This document shows positions 35,612-45,159 of a stretch of DNA of 64,000 bases, piece after piece. A model generated the notes under the pieces. The model was not told the DNA's origin, did not search any database, and was given only the letters and a program-made list of their open reading frames with translations. The position numbers were made by a program, and so were the translations under genes. Source of the stretch: Parashewanella sp049608225. GTDB taxonomy: Bacteria > Pseudomonadota > Gammaproteobacteria > Enterobacterales > Shewanellaceae. The first letter of the stretch is position 1, and every line of letters begins with the position of its first letter. The stretch is from contig JBMYXI010000003.1 of the NCBI GenBank assembly GCA_049608225.1, forward strand, positions 1 to 64,000, written 5' to 3'.

Positions 35612-37996
35612 TTAGTTGCTATTTGGCAGCAATGATGCTGGTATCGCTATCGGTCTTTCAGTTCGCTTTGTGTACTTGCGATTGTCGATATGTTGTACAA
35701 TGTTAGAGCCAGTGTAAGGACTCGCTTCAGGTAAGGTTACTGAGATTTCGAAATATTTAACTGCTTGTGTTACTGAGTATTCATTTCCTTGGATATTATG
35801 TAGATCCCACTCTGCTTCAAACCAAGTTTTACAGTTAAGATCTGTAGAGGTATCAAACCCTTCTGGTTGACAATCTATAGGTGCAGTCGTATTTTCGTTG
35901 GAGAGAGCAGAGGAATATCGTTTTAACATCAACTTACCGTCTTCGATAGTCCAGCGCCCACTCGTGATAGTGAACTCATCGTTAGAAAGTTCACTATCGA
36001 AATTACTGTCGGCTGTTCGAACGTAAAGCAAGGTATTATCTGCTTGCAGCTCTATCCAGCTTTTATCTAAAGGAGACAACATATCCCAACTTAGTGCATA
36101 GATCCCTTGCGCATTTTGTGCTGTCCACGCAATATCAGCTTGCTTTTTTAATGCATAACTACTGATAGGTGACGGTTTAAGGTCAGGGGTTGCAATAACT
36201 GGAGATAGCATGCCATTCATCATATAAGGTGATTGGTCGGTAAAAAATGCAAAATCAAATTCAACAGGTAAACCGGCGACACTGGCTTTCAAGTGATTAT
36301 CATCAAAACTAATTGTTGCAGGAACCTGTATGCCTGTTAAGTTAGGCTTACCGTCGTTATCAACAAAACGTGTCAAGCTTGCGTTACCTGAAGCGTCAAT
36401 ATTCAGTTTCATGATACTGCGTTGTTTTGATAGGTAAGGATCGTCAACATAGCTTGGTAATGCTCGTAATTGATCTGAATCCATCCCACCAGGAACAGGT
36501 ATCGAGTACGTTCCCGCGATGCCAGCATCAATTACACTTTGTGGATTAACGACACCAGACTCTTTTATCAGCTGAGCTTCGTATTGCGGCGTTGTAGCAG
36601 CAGATTCAGCACCATCAGACTCTAACCTAAATTTATGTTCATGCTGCACTACCACCTGTGCAGAGTGCGTCGCTGTAGCTAACATTTTAAAGGTGGTTTT
36701 CATACGCATCACTTTATAAGGTGATGATGGAAGATTGTCATCAGTAACAGTTCGGTCATGAGATTCAATGCCTTCTGCACCATAAGTGATCTCTAAGCCT
36801 TGATCATTTGCCTCCCAACTGATGTTTGTTGGTGACTGCTGAAGATTATTACTGGTAAAGGTTCCTGTTCCGCCAGCAGCCAAGGTGATCCTTTCGCCTT
36901 CAAAACGTTCATCAGCGGCTTTTAAGTAAAAATCACCAAGTTGCTCAGTAACAGTACCGACATTATTTGTGATCAAGTTCGGATCGGCGTTGATATCAGC
37001 TAACGCCTGCTTATGTGATTCTGGTGCTGCTTGAATAGCTGCATCAAGATATGATTGCACTGTTTCCATATTCTGAACTAATGCTGCGGTATCGGCCACG
37101 CCTGCAGGTAAGCCGGGGACATTAGTTAATGTTTCTTGGCTTTGTCCGTCCTTGCCAGAATAATCAATCACCATTTTTATCGCGGTAGCGAGTGGCATGA
37201 TTAGGTTAGGTTCAAACTTCATGCTGGTTTGGTCAAACTCTTTCAAGGTGTCGATGTCATTGCCTGCATTAGCAATTTTCATTAATGCGTCTGTAGCCGT
37301 GGTTACATTGGTCACGTTCAGAGCAAAGACTTGTTGCTGCGTGACTTGGTTAGCAGCATCTTTTTTATCAATTAATGATTGTAGACTGCCGACATTCGAT
37401 ATTAAACGCACGATCGAGTTATCTTCAGCGCCAGTGGCAGTGATCTTTACAAAATCATTTACATTGGTTTCTTCATAACGCAAGGTTGCACTGTAATCAC
37501 CATTTTCATCCGCTTGTACTTTAACAGGTTCGGCAGAGCCAACTTGAATACTGACTTTTGCGTTGGCAATTGGTCCATCCGTTATTTTGCCCTTTATAAC
37601 CATGTTTTTTGTTAAATCATTTACCGTGAGCATTGCTTCATCGGAAGAACTTGCACCTTTATCATCTGTAACTGTGACTTTAAATTTCCAAGTTGTATTT
37701 TCGTCAACTTGCGGAGCAGTAATTTTCAGAGTGGATTCGGTTAAATTTGAGAGTGTGATGTCTGGACCAGAAACTTTTTGCCATAAATAAGAAACAACTT
37801 TGCCGTCTTTATCGTCAGCATTTGCAACTAATGTCGCAGTTGTGCCTTCGTTGGTAGTGACATTCGAAACTGACACAGTTGGAATGCTGTTTACTACTTC
37901 CTCTTTAACTTCTTTACTGTTGTCACCACAGCCAGCCAATAAAGTTAACATTGCCAGTGGTAAACACATCACTTTATATTTTCTTGGGTTACTCAT
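35612..37996 (-). CDS. Large lipoprotein with PKD/Ig-like domain
   Basis: The 794-residue protein begins with a lipoprotein signal (LTLLAGC) from the ATG at 37996, which has AAGGAG eight bases upstream; eight further upstream codons are open but less likely. Residues about 35-130 form a PKD/cadherin-like Ig domain (DKDGKVVSYLWQKVSGPDITL... FKVTVTDDKGASSSDEAMLTV). Next comes a short carboxypeptidase-regulatory-like domain (KGKITDGPIANAKVSIQVG), then a helical region and a long strand-rich C-terminal half, which I cannot assign. The layout suggests a surface-exposed lipoprotein that binds polymers or cells. No catalytic motif is seen. Confidence 0.8.
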   Translation of the reverse strand: MSNPRKYKVMCLPLAMLTLLAGCGDNSKEVKEEVVNSIPTVSVSNVTTNEGTTATLVANADDKDGKVVSYLWQKVSGPDITLSNLTESTLKITAPQVDENTTWKFKVTVTDDKGASSSDEAMLTVNDLTKNMVIKGKITDGPIANAKVSIQVGSAEPVKVQADENGDYSATLRYEETNVNDFVKITATGAEDNSIVRLISNVGSLQSLIDKKDAANQVTQQQVFALNVTNVTTATDALMKIANAGNDIDTLKEFDQTSMKFEPNLIMPLATAIKMVIDYSGKDGQSQETLTNVPGLPAGVADTAALVQNMETVQSYLDAAIQAAPESHKQALADINADPNLITNNVGTVTEQLGDFYLKAADERFEGERITLAAGGTGTFTSNNLQQSPTNISWEANDQGLEITYGAEGIESHDRTVTDDNLPSSPYKVMRMKTTFKMLATATHSAQVVVQHEHKFRLESDGAESAATTPQYEAQLIKESGVVNPQSVIDAGIAGTYSIPVPGGMDSDQLRALPSYVDDPYLSKQRSIMKLNIDASGNASLTRFVDNDGKPNLTGIQVPATISFDDNHLKASVAGLPVEFDFAFFTDQSPYMMNGMLSPVIATPDLKPSPISSYALKKQADIAWTAQNAQGIYALSWDMLSPLDKSWIELQADNTLLYVRTADSNFDSELSNDEFTITSGRWTIEDGKLMLKRYSSALSNENTTAPIDCQPEGFDTSTDLNCKTWFEAEWDLHNIQGNEYSVTQAVKYFEISVTLPEASPYTGSNIVQHIDNRKYTKRTERPIAIPASLLPNSN

Positions 37997-38152
37997 TACA
38001 TCGACTCCTTGATTGAGCATAAAAACAACAGAATTTAAATTATAGTTTCAATGTGGAAGAAGAAGATTAATTATCAATCAGTTAGTAAGGATAACTTGTT
38101 TACTGGTCAGACCTTTGTTAGTCTTCTGTAAAATTTAATCACAAGTTCTCTT

Positions 38153-38683
38153 ATGAATCTGTATTTTCGTTTTTTTTGGTTACTTTTTTGGCGTATTCGC
38201 CATTGTCGTCAGATCGAATTTCTTGAAACTAGTAAAATAGATTACCGCGTAATGCCAAGCGATTGTGATGTGAATTTTCATATCACCAATTCACGTTATG
38301 CCGCTTTTATGGATCTCGCACGTACCTATATGCTTGCTGAAATGGGGCTGTTGAAAAAGTTTTTTAAACTTAAGTGGATGCCTATCGTCAATGCCGTAGA
38401 GTTCACTTATATACGCGATGTAAAACCATTTCAGAAGTTCAGCATTGAAAGTAAAGTCGTCGGTTGGGATGAAAAATATTTCTATATTGAGCAGCGTTTT
38501 GTCAGTGATAAAGGCTTACACTGCATCGCTCATGTTCGCGGCGTATTTGTTAAAAACCGCAAACAAGTGCCAATTACTCAAGTCGTTAGTACCGCTGGCA
38601 TTGAAGGAGATAGCCCAACTTTACCTGCTGAAGTTGTAAAATGGATTGCATTTTTACAAGAGAAGAAACAGCAGAATATTTAG
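38153..38683 (+). CDS. Hotdog-fold thioesterase-like protein
   Basis: The 176-residue protein has the hotdog-fold (4HBT/THEM6-like) core: RVMPSDCDVNFHITNSRYAAFMDLARTYMLAE, with the Asp and Asn/His pattern that precedes the central helix, then FTYIRDVKPFQKFSIESKVVGWDEKYFYIEQRF. Proteins of this type hydrolyse acyl-CoA thioesters or are inactive relatives. The N-terminal FRFFWLLFW may be a membrane anchor. It is a single gene in the plus direction after the convergent lipoprotein. Confidence 0.8.
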   Translation: MNLYFRFFWLLFWRIRHCRQIEFLETSKIDYRVMPSDCDVNFHITNSRYAAFMDLARTYMLAEMGLLKKFFKLKWMPIVNAVEFTYIRDVKPFQKFSIESKVVGWDEKYFYIEQRFVSDKGLHCIAHVRGVFVKNRKQVPITQVVSTAGIEGDSPTLPAEVVKWIAFLQEKKQQNI

Positions 38684-38896
38684 TTTTTTCAATGAGAGAG
38701 GTTTTTCATTGGTGCCACGTCTCAATCAAAGTACACAAGAATAAAACTTAATGACTACTACTCGATATCATGGGCTTTTAGTTTGAAAAAACTACGTTAA
38801 GAACAACACGTTTAATCATACATAAATAATAATTAACTTTTTTTGCAAACTTTCAGTGTTACGCTGTCGAGTAGTGTGTAATTCAACTTTTATATT

Positions 38897-40333
38897 ATGG
38901 CTACCGTACCAGCAACGCAGTCTTTGAGCTATCAGGGTATTGAAAGGTGCTATTATGCTTCCGTTTATGATAATTGCTGGGAAGCAACACATGATCATTT
39001 GCAATTGGGGGCTGCGGTCTACTCTGCGAGAGTTGTTAATGTTAATGGAGAAGGCGATAAGCAGTATTCAACTTCTCTAAAAAGATCTGCATCGTTAGCA
39101 CTAAGATACCAACCAAGCGCGACAGCGCTTGATAATGTACATTCCCAACTACGAAATGAAACAAGAATAACCGAGAAGTATGCACGGGTATTGAATAGTC
39201 GCAGTGTTCAGGCTAATGCTGCGGTATTGGCTGCTTACCATAAGGTGAAAAGCGGTAGCCAACGAGAAAATATTAAAAGCTTAATTTCATCCAGTGGCTC
39301 AAGCATAGTAGATTGCTCAAATCCTACTAAAAGACAATTACTGGACTGTTATATTCAATCCATAAGATTTAGAGGAAAAGAAACCACACATTCAGCATTT
39401 TACGTAAACGGTGCTCGTCTTCAAATTACTCAGTCCCAAAATGATAAATGTGAAGTTATCATGGTTTCAACGGCTAACTTGGATCGCATCGCACAAGTTA
39501 ACATTTGTCAAAAACTGACAGAAATATTAAATGACTCTGATGAATCTGCCGCCATTATTTATGCGAATATGTTGTGGCAAAGGCAGTTTGCTGAAATTAA
39601 AGAATGCGACCCAAATACACCAAGTGCTACTGTGCAAGCCGAACCGCACCCGCTGAGCGAAGAAGAGCTATTATGTCATCTATTTGCAAGACCAGGGGTC
39701 ATGATAATACATGAAGTGGGTGGAGGATTAATTTTTGCATTAAACAATGGACTGTTGTCAAACCTCTCGCAGGCTAGGCAGCGTTCTGGTGCTTATTTGA
39801 GTAGATTCAATCAACCATTAACCATTAATTACTATAATCCAGTAACCAAAAACATAGAAGAAGTCAAGTCAACGCCACAACAGTTCAACGATAAAATTCA
39901 ATCAATTTCTGATTCTCAACCCCAACTTGCATTGAATATGATTAATGCTATCTGCCCTCAATTGGCAGAGCTTTCGCCATATAAGTTCGAGTTACTTGAT
40001 TTAGTTAACGACATTGAAAAACGCCTAGTTGTGGCTATCAGAAAAAGCGTCAACTCGCTATCTAGTACCAAATATTCAAAATTAATAACAAGTTCACATT
40101 ATTCAAAACAATTGCAAAAAGAAGATGAGTGCATTTTAACTGGTAAAAAATTAAGTGAATTAAACGATTTAATAGAAGTGTATACGGGCAGGGAAGATAT
40201 ACCATGGGCTTTGATATCGAAAAATGCAGTGTTAGAGATGCTTAAATCGGATCATCCTCTAAATTCTCCATGGAATCAAAACAAATTAACAGTGGATAGC
40301 TTTCGGCAAGTACCACTTTATCTTCATCAATAA
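38897..40333 (+). CDS. Accessory protein with possible U-box/NleG-like C-terminus, effector candidate
   Basis: The 478-residue protein starts MATVPATQSL and has no signal peptide. Residues about 41-72 match the shared N-terminal strand module (VYSARVVNVNGEG, YSTSLKR, LALRYQP). The middle is helical with no motif I know. The last 66 residues start DECILTGKKLSEL (Cys412) and continue with ALISKNAVLEMLKS, HPLNSPWNQNKLT (His453) and a final strand. This follows the U-box plan of a C/I-x-x-T loop, a central helix and a P-x-S/T-x-x-x-L turn, and it recalls the HPL-S-R-E-P-I-T part of NleG effectors. U-box proteins are ubiquitin ligases. The match is short, so this function is tentative. No ribosome-binding site is visible. 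Confidence 0.65.
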   Translation: MATVPATQSLSYQGIERCYYASVYDNCWEATHDHLQLGAAVYSARVVNVNGEGDKQYSTSLKRSASLALRYQPSATALDNVHSQLRNETRITEKYARVLNSRSVQANAAVLAAYHKVKSGSQRENIKSLISSSGSSIVDCSNPTKRQLLDCYIQSIRFRGKETTHSAFYVNGARLQITQSQNDKCEVIMVSTANLDRIAQVNICQKLTEILNDSDESAAIIYANMLWQRQFAEIKECDPNTPSATVQAEPHPLSEEELLCHLFARPGVMIIHEVGGGLIFALNNGLLSNLSQARQRSGAYLSRFNQPLTINYYNPVTKNIEEVKSTPQQFNDKIQSISDSQPQLALNMINAICPQLAELSPYKFELLDLVNDIEKRLVVAIRKSVNSLSSTKYSKLITSSHYSKQLQKEDECILTGKKLSELNDLIEVYTGREDIPWALISKNAVLEMLKSDHPLNSPWNQNKLTVDSFRQVPLYLHQ

Positions 40334-40360
40334 TCCCGTTATTGAGGAAACACGGGCGGA

Positions 40361-41254
40361 TTATAAATTCTTTAGTGTTAGCCAATAACTTTGAGCCAAG
40401 GCGACGGATTTAAAGACTTTCAGTCGCAACCGCTCTGCTAAGCCAGCATGAACATCTGGTTCAAGTAGATTATGCAGTTGCCTTCTTAACGCACCAGCAT
40501 GTTGGCGACGACGGGATTTATCAGATAAGCCTTGAATACGCTGCTCTAATAAAAAGTTACCTTTGTTTTTGCCTCGAACTAATAGGGCTGACTCTGGCTT
40601 ACCAATTTTATTGGCACTGGCATTAACATAACGAATAGCGAAGCCGATGCGTCTATCACTGGAGTGATTAGCACTTGAACCATGTGCCAGTTTAAAATGA
40701 TGTAACGACATTTCGCCCGTATTCAACTCCATAAACACTTGGTTCGCTTCATCGAAACGTTCATCATCAATTGTTTGACCGCGAGTCAGTAAGTTATTTT
40801 TTGCATAAGTATTTTGCTGTTCGAATAAAATCTGGTGACTTTCAGGTATTACTTTCATGCCACCTGAATGCTCATTGGCAGGACTTAACGCCACCCAAGC
40901 AGTAACCACATCATCGGCTTCCACGCCCCAATATTGTGCGTCTTGATGCATAGATACAAAGGCTTCGGAATTCGGCTCTTTAATAAAAAGGTTGGTCATG
41001 TAACACAAAATATTTGGTCCAATGAGACTTTCAACCGCATCCAAAATTTTAGGGTGATGCACAATTTCATCAGCCCAATCGAACAATAAGTAAGATTTAT
41101 TACATTGTGCTCGATTTAACTTGAAACCTTGGCTGGCTTCAATTGATTCTAATGATTGCCTGAGTTTTTGAGACTGTTCTTTGGAAAAAACTCTAAGAGG
41201 ACACAAGTAACCTGATTGCTGATAGCGATCTATTTGTTGTTGGGATAATGACAT
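40361..41254 (-). CDS. Phytanoyl-CoA dioxygenase family oxygenase (PhyH)
   Basis: This 297-residue Fe(II)/2-oxoglutarate oxygenase has the metal-binding HQDAQYW (His and Asp, HxD), the stretch VTAWVALSPANEHSGGMKVIPESH and the distal His-x-Arg region LHHFKLAHGSSANHSSDRRIGFAIRY. Bacterial PhyH proteins hydroxylate varied small molecules such as chlorinated or lipid-like substrates, and the substrate cannot be told here. It lies between the accessory U-box-like gene and ygfZ on the minus strand. Confidence 0.88.
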   Translation of the reverse strand: MSLSQQQIDRYQQSGYLCPLRVFSKEQSQKLRQSLESIEASQGFKLNRAQCNKSYLLFDWADEIVHHPKILDAVESLIGPNILCYMTNLFIKEPNSEAFVSMHQDAQYWGVEADDVVTAWVALSPANEHSGGMKVIPESHQILFEQQNTYAKNNLLTRGQTIDDERFDEANQVFMELNTGEMSLHHFKLAHGSSANHSSDRRIGFAIRYVNASANKIGKPESALLVRGKNKGNFLLEQRIQGLSDKSRRRQHAGALRRQLHNLLEPDVHAGLAERLRLKVFKSVALAQSYWLTLKNL

Positions 41255-41285
41255 AATGCCTCTTAGATACTTTTCTTTGACTCCC

Positions 41286-42242
41286 CTATTCTACGTCTAA
41301 TGAATAAGGAAGTGGTTGCACCTCTAGCATACTGTTTACATCGCCCGCTATACGTAGCTTTGCGTCCATCGGTGTATCATTTGCAAGCACAGCCGTCAGC
41401 AGAACTTCATTTTCTCGTTGCACCCATTCGACGACTTTTCCTGCGCGTCTAAAGCCGCTTTCCAATGCAATCTCAATACTTGAATCTGCAGCTACTTGTT
41501 CAGCCGTGCTGCCTGAAAGCACATATAAAGCACGTTTATTTCCGCCACGATATTTCATTCTAGCAACGGTTTCTTGCCCCATATAGCAGCCTTTAGTAAA
41601 GCTAATACCACCAATGGCATCGAGATTACACATTTGTGGAACAAACTCACCACTGTGATGTGCAGCAATATTAGGATAGCCTGACCTCACTTCAATTTGT
41701 TGCCAAGCCGTTGCATCAAAAATTGTTTGATCTGCTAACCAATCCGATTCACATTCAGAACGGATAATGACAATAAATCTATCTGCGTCTTTGATAACAA
41801 TACCTTGCTCGAAAACATGCACATTGCTTTCTAACTTTCCAAGATTGCTCTCTATAAAAGAACTCGCGCCTGCGCCTGCGACGCCATACATAGCCCAGTT
41901 ATCACTGGCATCGCTTAATTCGACTTTACTGAACACTGCGTATTTTTGCAGTTGAGCGAGATCGATTGCCACAGCAGAGATTGGCATTAACATCATCAAT
42001 TGCTCATTTGCCTCGAATAACCGAAAACTGGCCAGCATTTTTCCTTTTGGATCACAATGTGCTCCCCAACACCATTGCCCTTGTTCAAGAGATATAACAT
42101 CAGCGGTAACTTGCCCTTGAAGAAATGATTGAGCTTGTTCGCCTTCTAAGCTTAATAAACCTAGATGAGATAATTTGCTGATCATGAGATCTGGCATTGA
42201 TTGAGAGAGCTTCCAATCAGGTATTGAAACTTGTGTTGTCAT
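41286..42242 (-). CDS. ygfZ: tRNA-modifying, folate-binding protein YgfZ
   Basis: YgfZ binds tetrahydrofolate and helps assemble or repair certain iron-sulfur enzymes, including MiaB, which modifies tRNA. The 318-residue protein has the signature KGCYMGQETVARM (K-G-C-Y-x-G-Q-E) with the conserved Cys, a GcvT-like fold, and LQGQVTADV near the start. The length is typical. The start ATG at 42242 lies 163 bases from the divergent USP-like gene. Confidence 0.94.
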   Translation of the reverse strand: MTTQVSIPDWKLSQSMPDLMISKLSHLGLLSLEGEQAQSFLQGQVTADVISLEQGQWCWGAHCDPKGKMLASFRLFEANEQLMMLMPISAVAIDLAQLQKYAVFSKVELSDASDNWAMYGVAGAGASSFIESNLGKLESNVHVFEQGIVIKDADRFIVIIRSECESDWLADQTIFDATAWQQIEVRSGYPNIAAHHSGEFVPQMCNLDAIGGISFTKGCYMGQETVARMKYRGGNKRALYVLSGSTAEQVAADSSIEIALESGFRRAGKVVEWVQRENEVLLTAVLANDTPMDAKLRIAGDVNSMLEVQPLPYSLDVE

Positions 42243-42405
42243 AGTCGAACCTGTTTATTTTTTTAGAATTGTACCTAAAAAATAACTCAAGGAAAAACCT
42301 TGCCAAACGTCCAAACATGAACAAGTGATGAAGAATAAATCACTGTTCAATATTTAAGTGATCGATTTATGATTGTATTCTCGTTAAACAAGAGCAAGCG
42401 ACAGA

Positions 42406-45156
42406 ATGGCAAGTTCAAGGGCGTCTTTTTCTCCTCAAGATATAGAAGCGTTCGTAGAAGGAACAATCGATTATCAAAACATTAAAAAGGGTGAGCGTCC
42501 GCTTATTTTTACCGTTTCATTTCAACAAAAAACATATCAAGTCGCATTTACAAATGAACGTGATCAAAAGCCACATATTTATCTTCAAGGTATGGTATTA
42601 GCGAGAACTGAATTAGCTGAAGCAGTCACTAAATCGCTTGAGCAATCTAAGAATCCTTTTGAGAAGTTCGCTATTGTTGTTTTGAAAAATAAAAAAATGA
42701 GTGCAGCATGCACTGCCTTATGTCTTCAGTTTAAAAAATATACAGGTGAAAAACATGAATTGTTGATGCAAGTGTTCAAAGAAAATGATGATTTACGCGA
42801 CTGCTTTAGCAATTACACTCTCCCTAGAGATAAACAGCGCCTTCTGCAAAGTGAAGGGATGTTTGCGATAAAACTCCAAGCACTAAAAGAAAAGCTAAAA
42901 AAGCCAACATCTTCGCAACCAATAGGCGTAACGAAATGCCCTATGCCCGCAACCCACTCCTTAAAAAGTGCAATTGCAATTTTAAAAAAAATGGAACCGA
43001 CCTTCACAAAAATTAGTTCTGAGTGTTTGCAGCAAGTCCTAGAAGACGATCAAGGTTTATTGAAGATGGTACTCGAGCCAAGCGCGCTAAGAAATAAAGC
43101 AACGATTATTTTTCTTGTTGAATCGAAAATGTCGGTTAATAAAACACCAGAAGCTGGCGTTCACCACTGTGTTAATCCACTTGCCACAGATAAGCCCGAA
43201 CAGCATAAAGTTTCAGCTCAAGCTATGCGAGAAGGGTTTATTGCGTTAGCAGATAAGAGTCCTTTCATTACACCGAAACACTATCCACTTGCACAAAAGC
43301 TAGGACTATTAACTCAAGCCCATATCATTCTTTACCAAAAACTTGCCGATAAATTACAAGAGCCCGAAAAACAACAATTACGTATCTATATTGCTCAACT
43401 TGAATCAGCAATCGCCACAGACCGAGCAACACTTGACGATAAACAAAGGTTCAAAACAAAACTTATCAATAACTATAGACATCAAGGAGTGACAGAGCAG
43501 CTTCTGGATTTACCTGCGGTGAAACAGAGAATAACTAACACGTTAGTTTATAATTGTTTACACGATAAGCAGTGTGCTCATCATTTAAATAACTTTGCTC
43601 AATCATTAATAACGGACTTTCTCCAACAAGTGACGGCTCTGAACAGCTTAGTCGTATCTCAAGCGAGAGTCGCCGCCTCGGATGCACAATGTTTACTCAA
43701 TGATGAAAAAAAGAGAGCACTTAAACAACAGTTAACTACAATGGGGCTGCTAAAAAGAGCACCAAGTTTTGAAGACATGCTCCTTAATATTAATCCACAG
43801 TGTTTTCTGGTAACCGAGCCGATACCATTTGTCACTAAAGTTTGGTGCTTTAGGCAACTTCAGGCGCATCAAACTCATTGCAATAGACCTGAGCTAGGTC
43901 GCTTACCTAGAAATTACGTCACAGATGCAGACCTATACACAATGGTTAATCATGATGTGCTCGTCCCCTCAGATGTAAAAAGATTAAAAGAGGATCCGAA
44001 GCATAATTGCTTTTTTTTACTTAAATTTATCTTAATGCAAACACCATCCCCACAAATGCAAGCAATTGGCTTTACCCCATGGAACAATACCTGTAACTTC
44101 AATACAGCTCTTCAAGTATTAATAAGAACACTACCTCCTAAACTATTCAAAAGTGAGCATCTCGAACCTGACGGATCTTTTTTATGCAACTCCATTAGAG
44201 ACATGATAGAAGAAGGTAAATCGATTCTGAATCCGATTGGTGGTTCTAGGCCTCGTATGTTTACCCAGCATCAACAAAAAGTATTTTTAGCCTGCCGATA
44301 CTTAGCAAAACACAAAAAAATTGATGCATGTTTTAATGTCGAAAGCATCGATAAAATGAAACAAATAGATACTACAGAGCTTGTTAAAGGAATGCTAACC
44401 GCTGTCGGTTTACAACAAAGCCCTGTTTTTTGTGCTGTTCAACAAGAATGTGAGTTTGCGATTCATAACGGCAAAACTCTAAAACGTGTAACCCATAATC
44501 GAGAAAAATTTTGTGTGCCAATAATCAACTGTTTTGGTTTGGAAGTTATTGGTAAAAAAAAGGGGAACCAAACATCAATTCGAGATTGGTATGACATATT
44601 TTGTGAGCATCCCTATCCAACTCAAGATATCAATACACAATGGGAAGTCCTTAATCCAGCGACACAAAAAAAGGATGTTTGTGAACTGGATACTAAAAAA
44701 CGCTATGTACAATGTATTGATGAACAAAGTTTCAAATATATGTTTCTTGCGCTAGATGCAACAGGGATGCCTGAATTAGCAGAAACGGCCAGAGTATCGT
44801 TTAAAAATAGCGGTGAAACATTAACGATACCTATCGTAAATAAAAAGGGTCGCTTTGGTAACGCAAATTTGCGACTTCGCGTTGTCGTTCTGCACACGTC
44901 AACGAGTCGCTCATCCGCTGCTGGGCACTTTATTTCAGCTACTCACCATTATAATCCTTCATCTCCACCCTCAAGCTTTTATACCTTTCAAGACGACAAT
45001 CGAGATCTAAGTTTCTCAGCTTTTATAAAATACATTGACCAAAGTGATACTACTGGTTTAGCACAAAGGTGGACAGATATTCATAAACTCATTGAAAGTA
45101 AAAAGTATACACCTTGTATGATGGTTTATGAACTAGATCACCTAGATTGGGAGTGA
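42406..45156 (+). CDS. USP-like deubiquitinase (peptidase C19) effector candidate
   Basis: The 916-residue protein starts MASSRASFSP and has no signal peptide or membrane helix. The N-terminal module is at residues about 33-61 (LIFTVSFQQKTYQVAFTN). Residues about 80-540 are mostly helical. FTPWNNTCNFNTALQVL (catalytic Cys563) matches the Cys box of ubiquitin-specific proteases (GxxNxGNTCYMNSxLQ). LRVVVLHTSTSRSSAAGHFISA (catalytic His841) matches the His box with GHY/GHF, and FYTFQDDNRDL (Asp863 or Asp864) the final acid loop after the aromatic YxF. The Cys-His spacing of about 278 residues fits a USP fold. USPs cut ubiquitin from host proteins and are rare in bacteria. Activity on ubiquitin is inferred. 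It is the largest recognisable effector candidate here. Confidence 0.78.
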   Translation: MASSRASFSPQDIEAFVEGTIDYQNIKKGERPLIFTVSFQQKTYQVAFTNERDQKPHIYLQGMVLARTELAEAVTKSLEQSKNPFEKFAIVVLKNKKMSAACTALCLQFKKYTGEKHELLMQVFKENDDLRDCFSNYTLPRDKQRLLQSEGMFAIKLQALKEKLKKPTSSQPIGVTKCPMPATHSLKSAIAILKKMEPTFTKISSECLQQVLEDDQGLLKMVLEPSALRNKATIIFLVESKMSVNKTPEAGVHHCVNPLATDKPEQHKVSAQAMREGFIALADKSPFITPKHYPLAQKLGLLTQAHIILYQKLADKLQEPEKQQLRIYIAQLESAIATDRATLDDKQRFKTKLINNYRHQGVTEQLLDLPAVKQRITNTLVYNCLHDKQCAHHLNNFAQSLITDFLQQVTALNSLVVSQARVAASDAQCLLNDEKKRALKQQLTTMGLLKRAPSFEDMLLNINPQCFLVTEPIPFVTKVWCFRQLQAHQTHCNRPELGRLPRNYVTDADLYTMVNHDVLVPSDVKRLKEDPKHNCFFLLKFILMQTPSPQMQAIGFTPWNNTCNFNTALQVLIRTLPPKLFKSEHLEPDGSFLCNSIRDMIEEGKSILNPIGGSRPRMFTQHQQKVFLACRYLAKHKKIDACFNVESIDKMKQIDTTELVKGMLTAVGLQQSPVFCAVQQECEFAIHNGKTLKRVTHNREKFCVPIINCFGLEVIGKKKGNQTSIRDWYDIFCEHPYPTQDINTQWEVLNPATQKKDVCELDTKKRYVQCIDEQSFKYMFLALDATGMPELAETARVSFKNSGETLTIPIVNKKGRFGNANLRLRVVVLHTSTSRSSAAGHFISATHHYNPSSPPSSFYTFQDDNRDLSFSAFIKYIDQSDTTGLAQRWTDIHKLIESKKYTPCMMVYELDHLDWE

Positions 45157-45159
45157 TCT

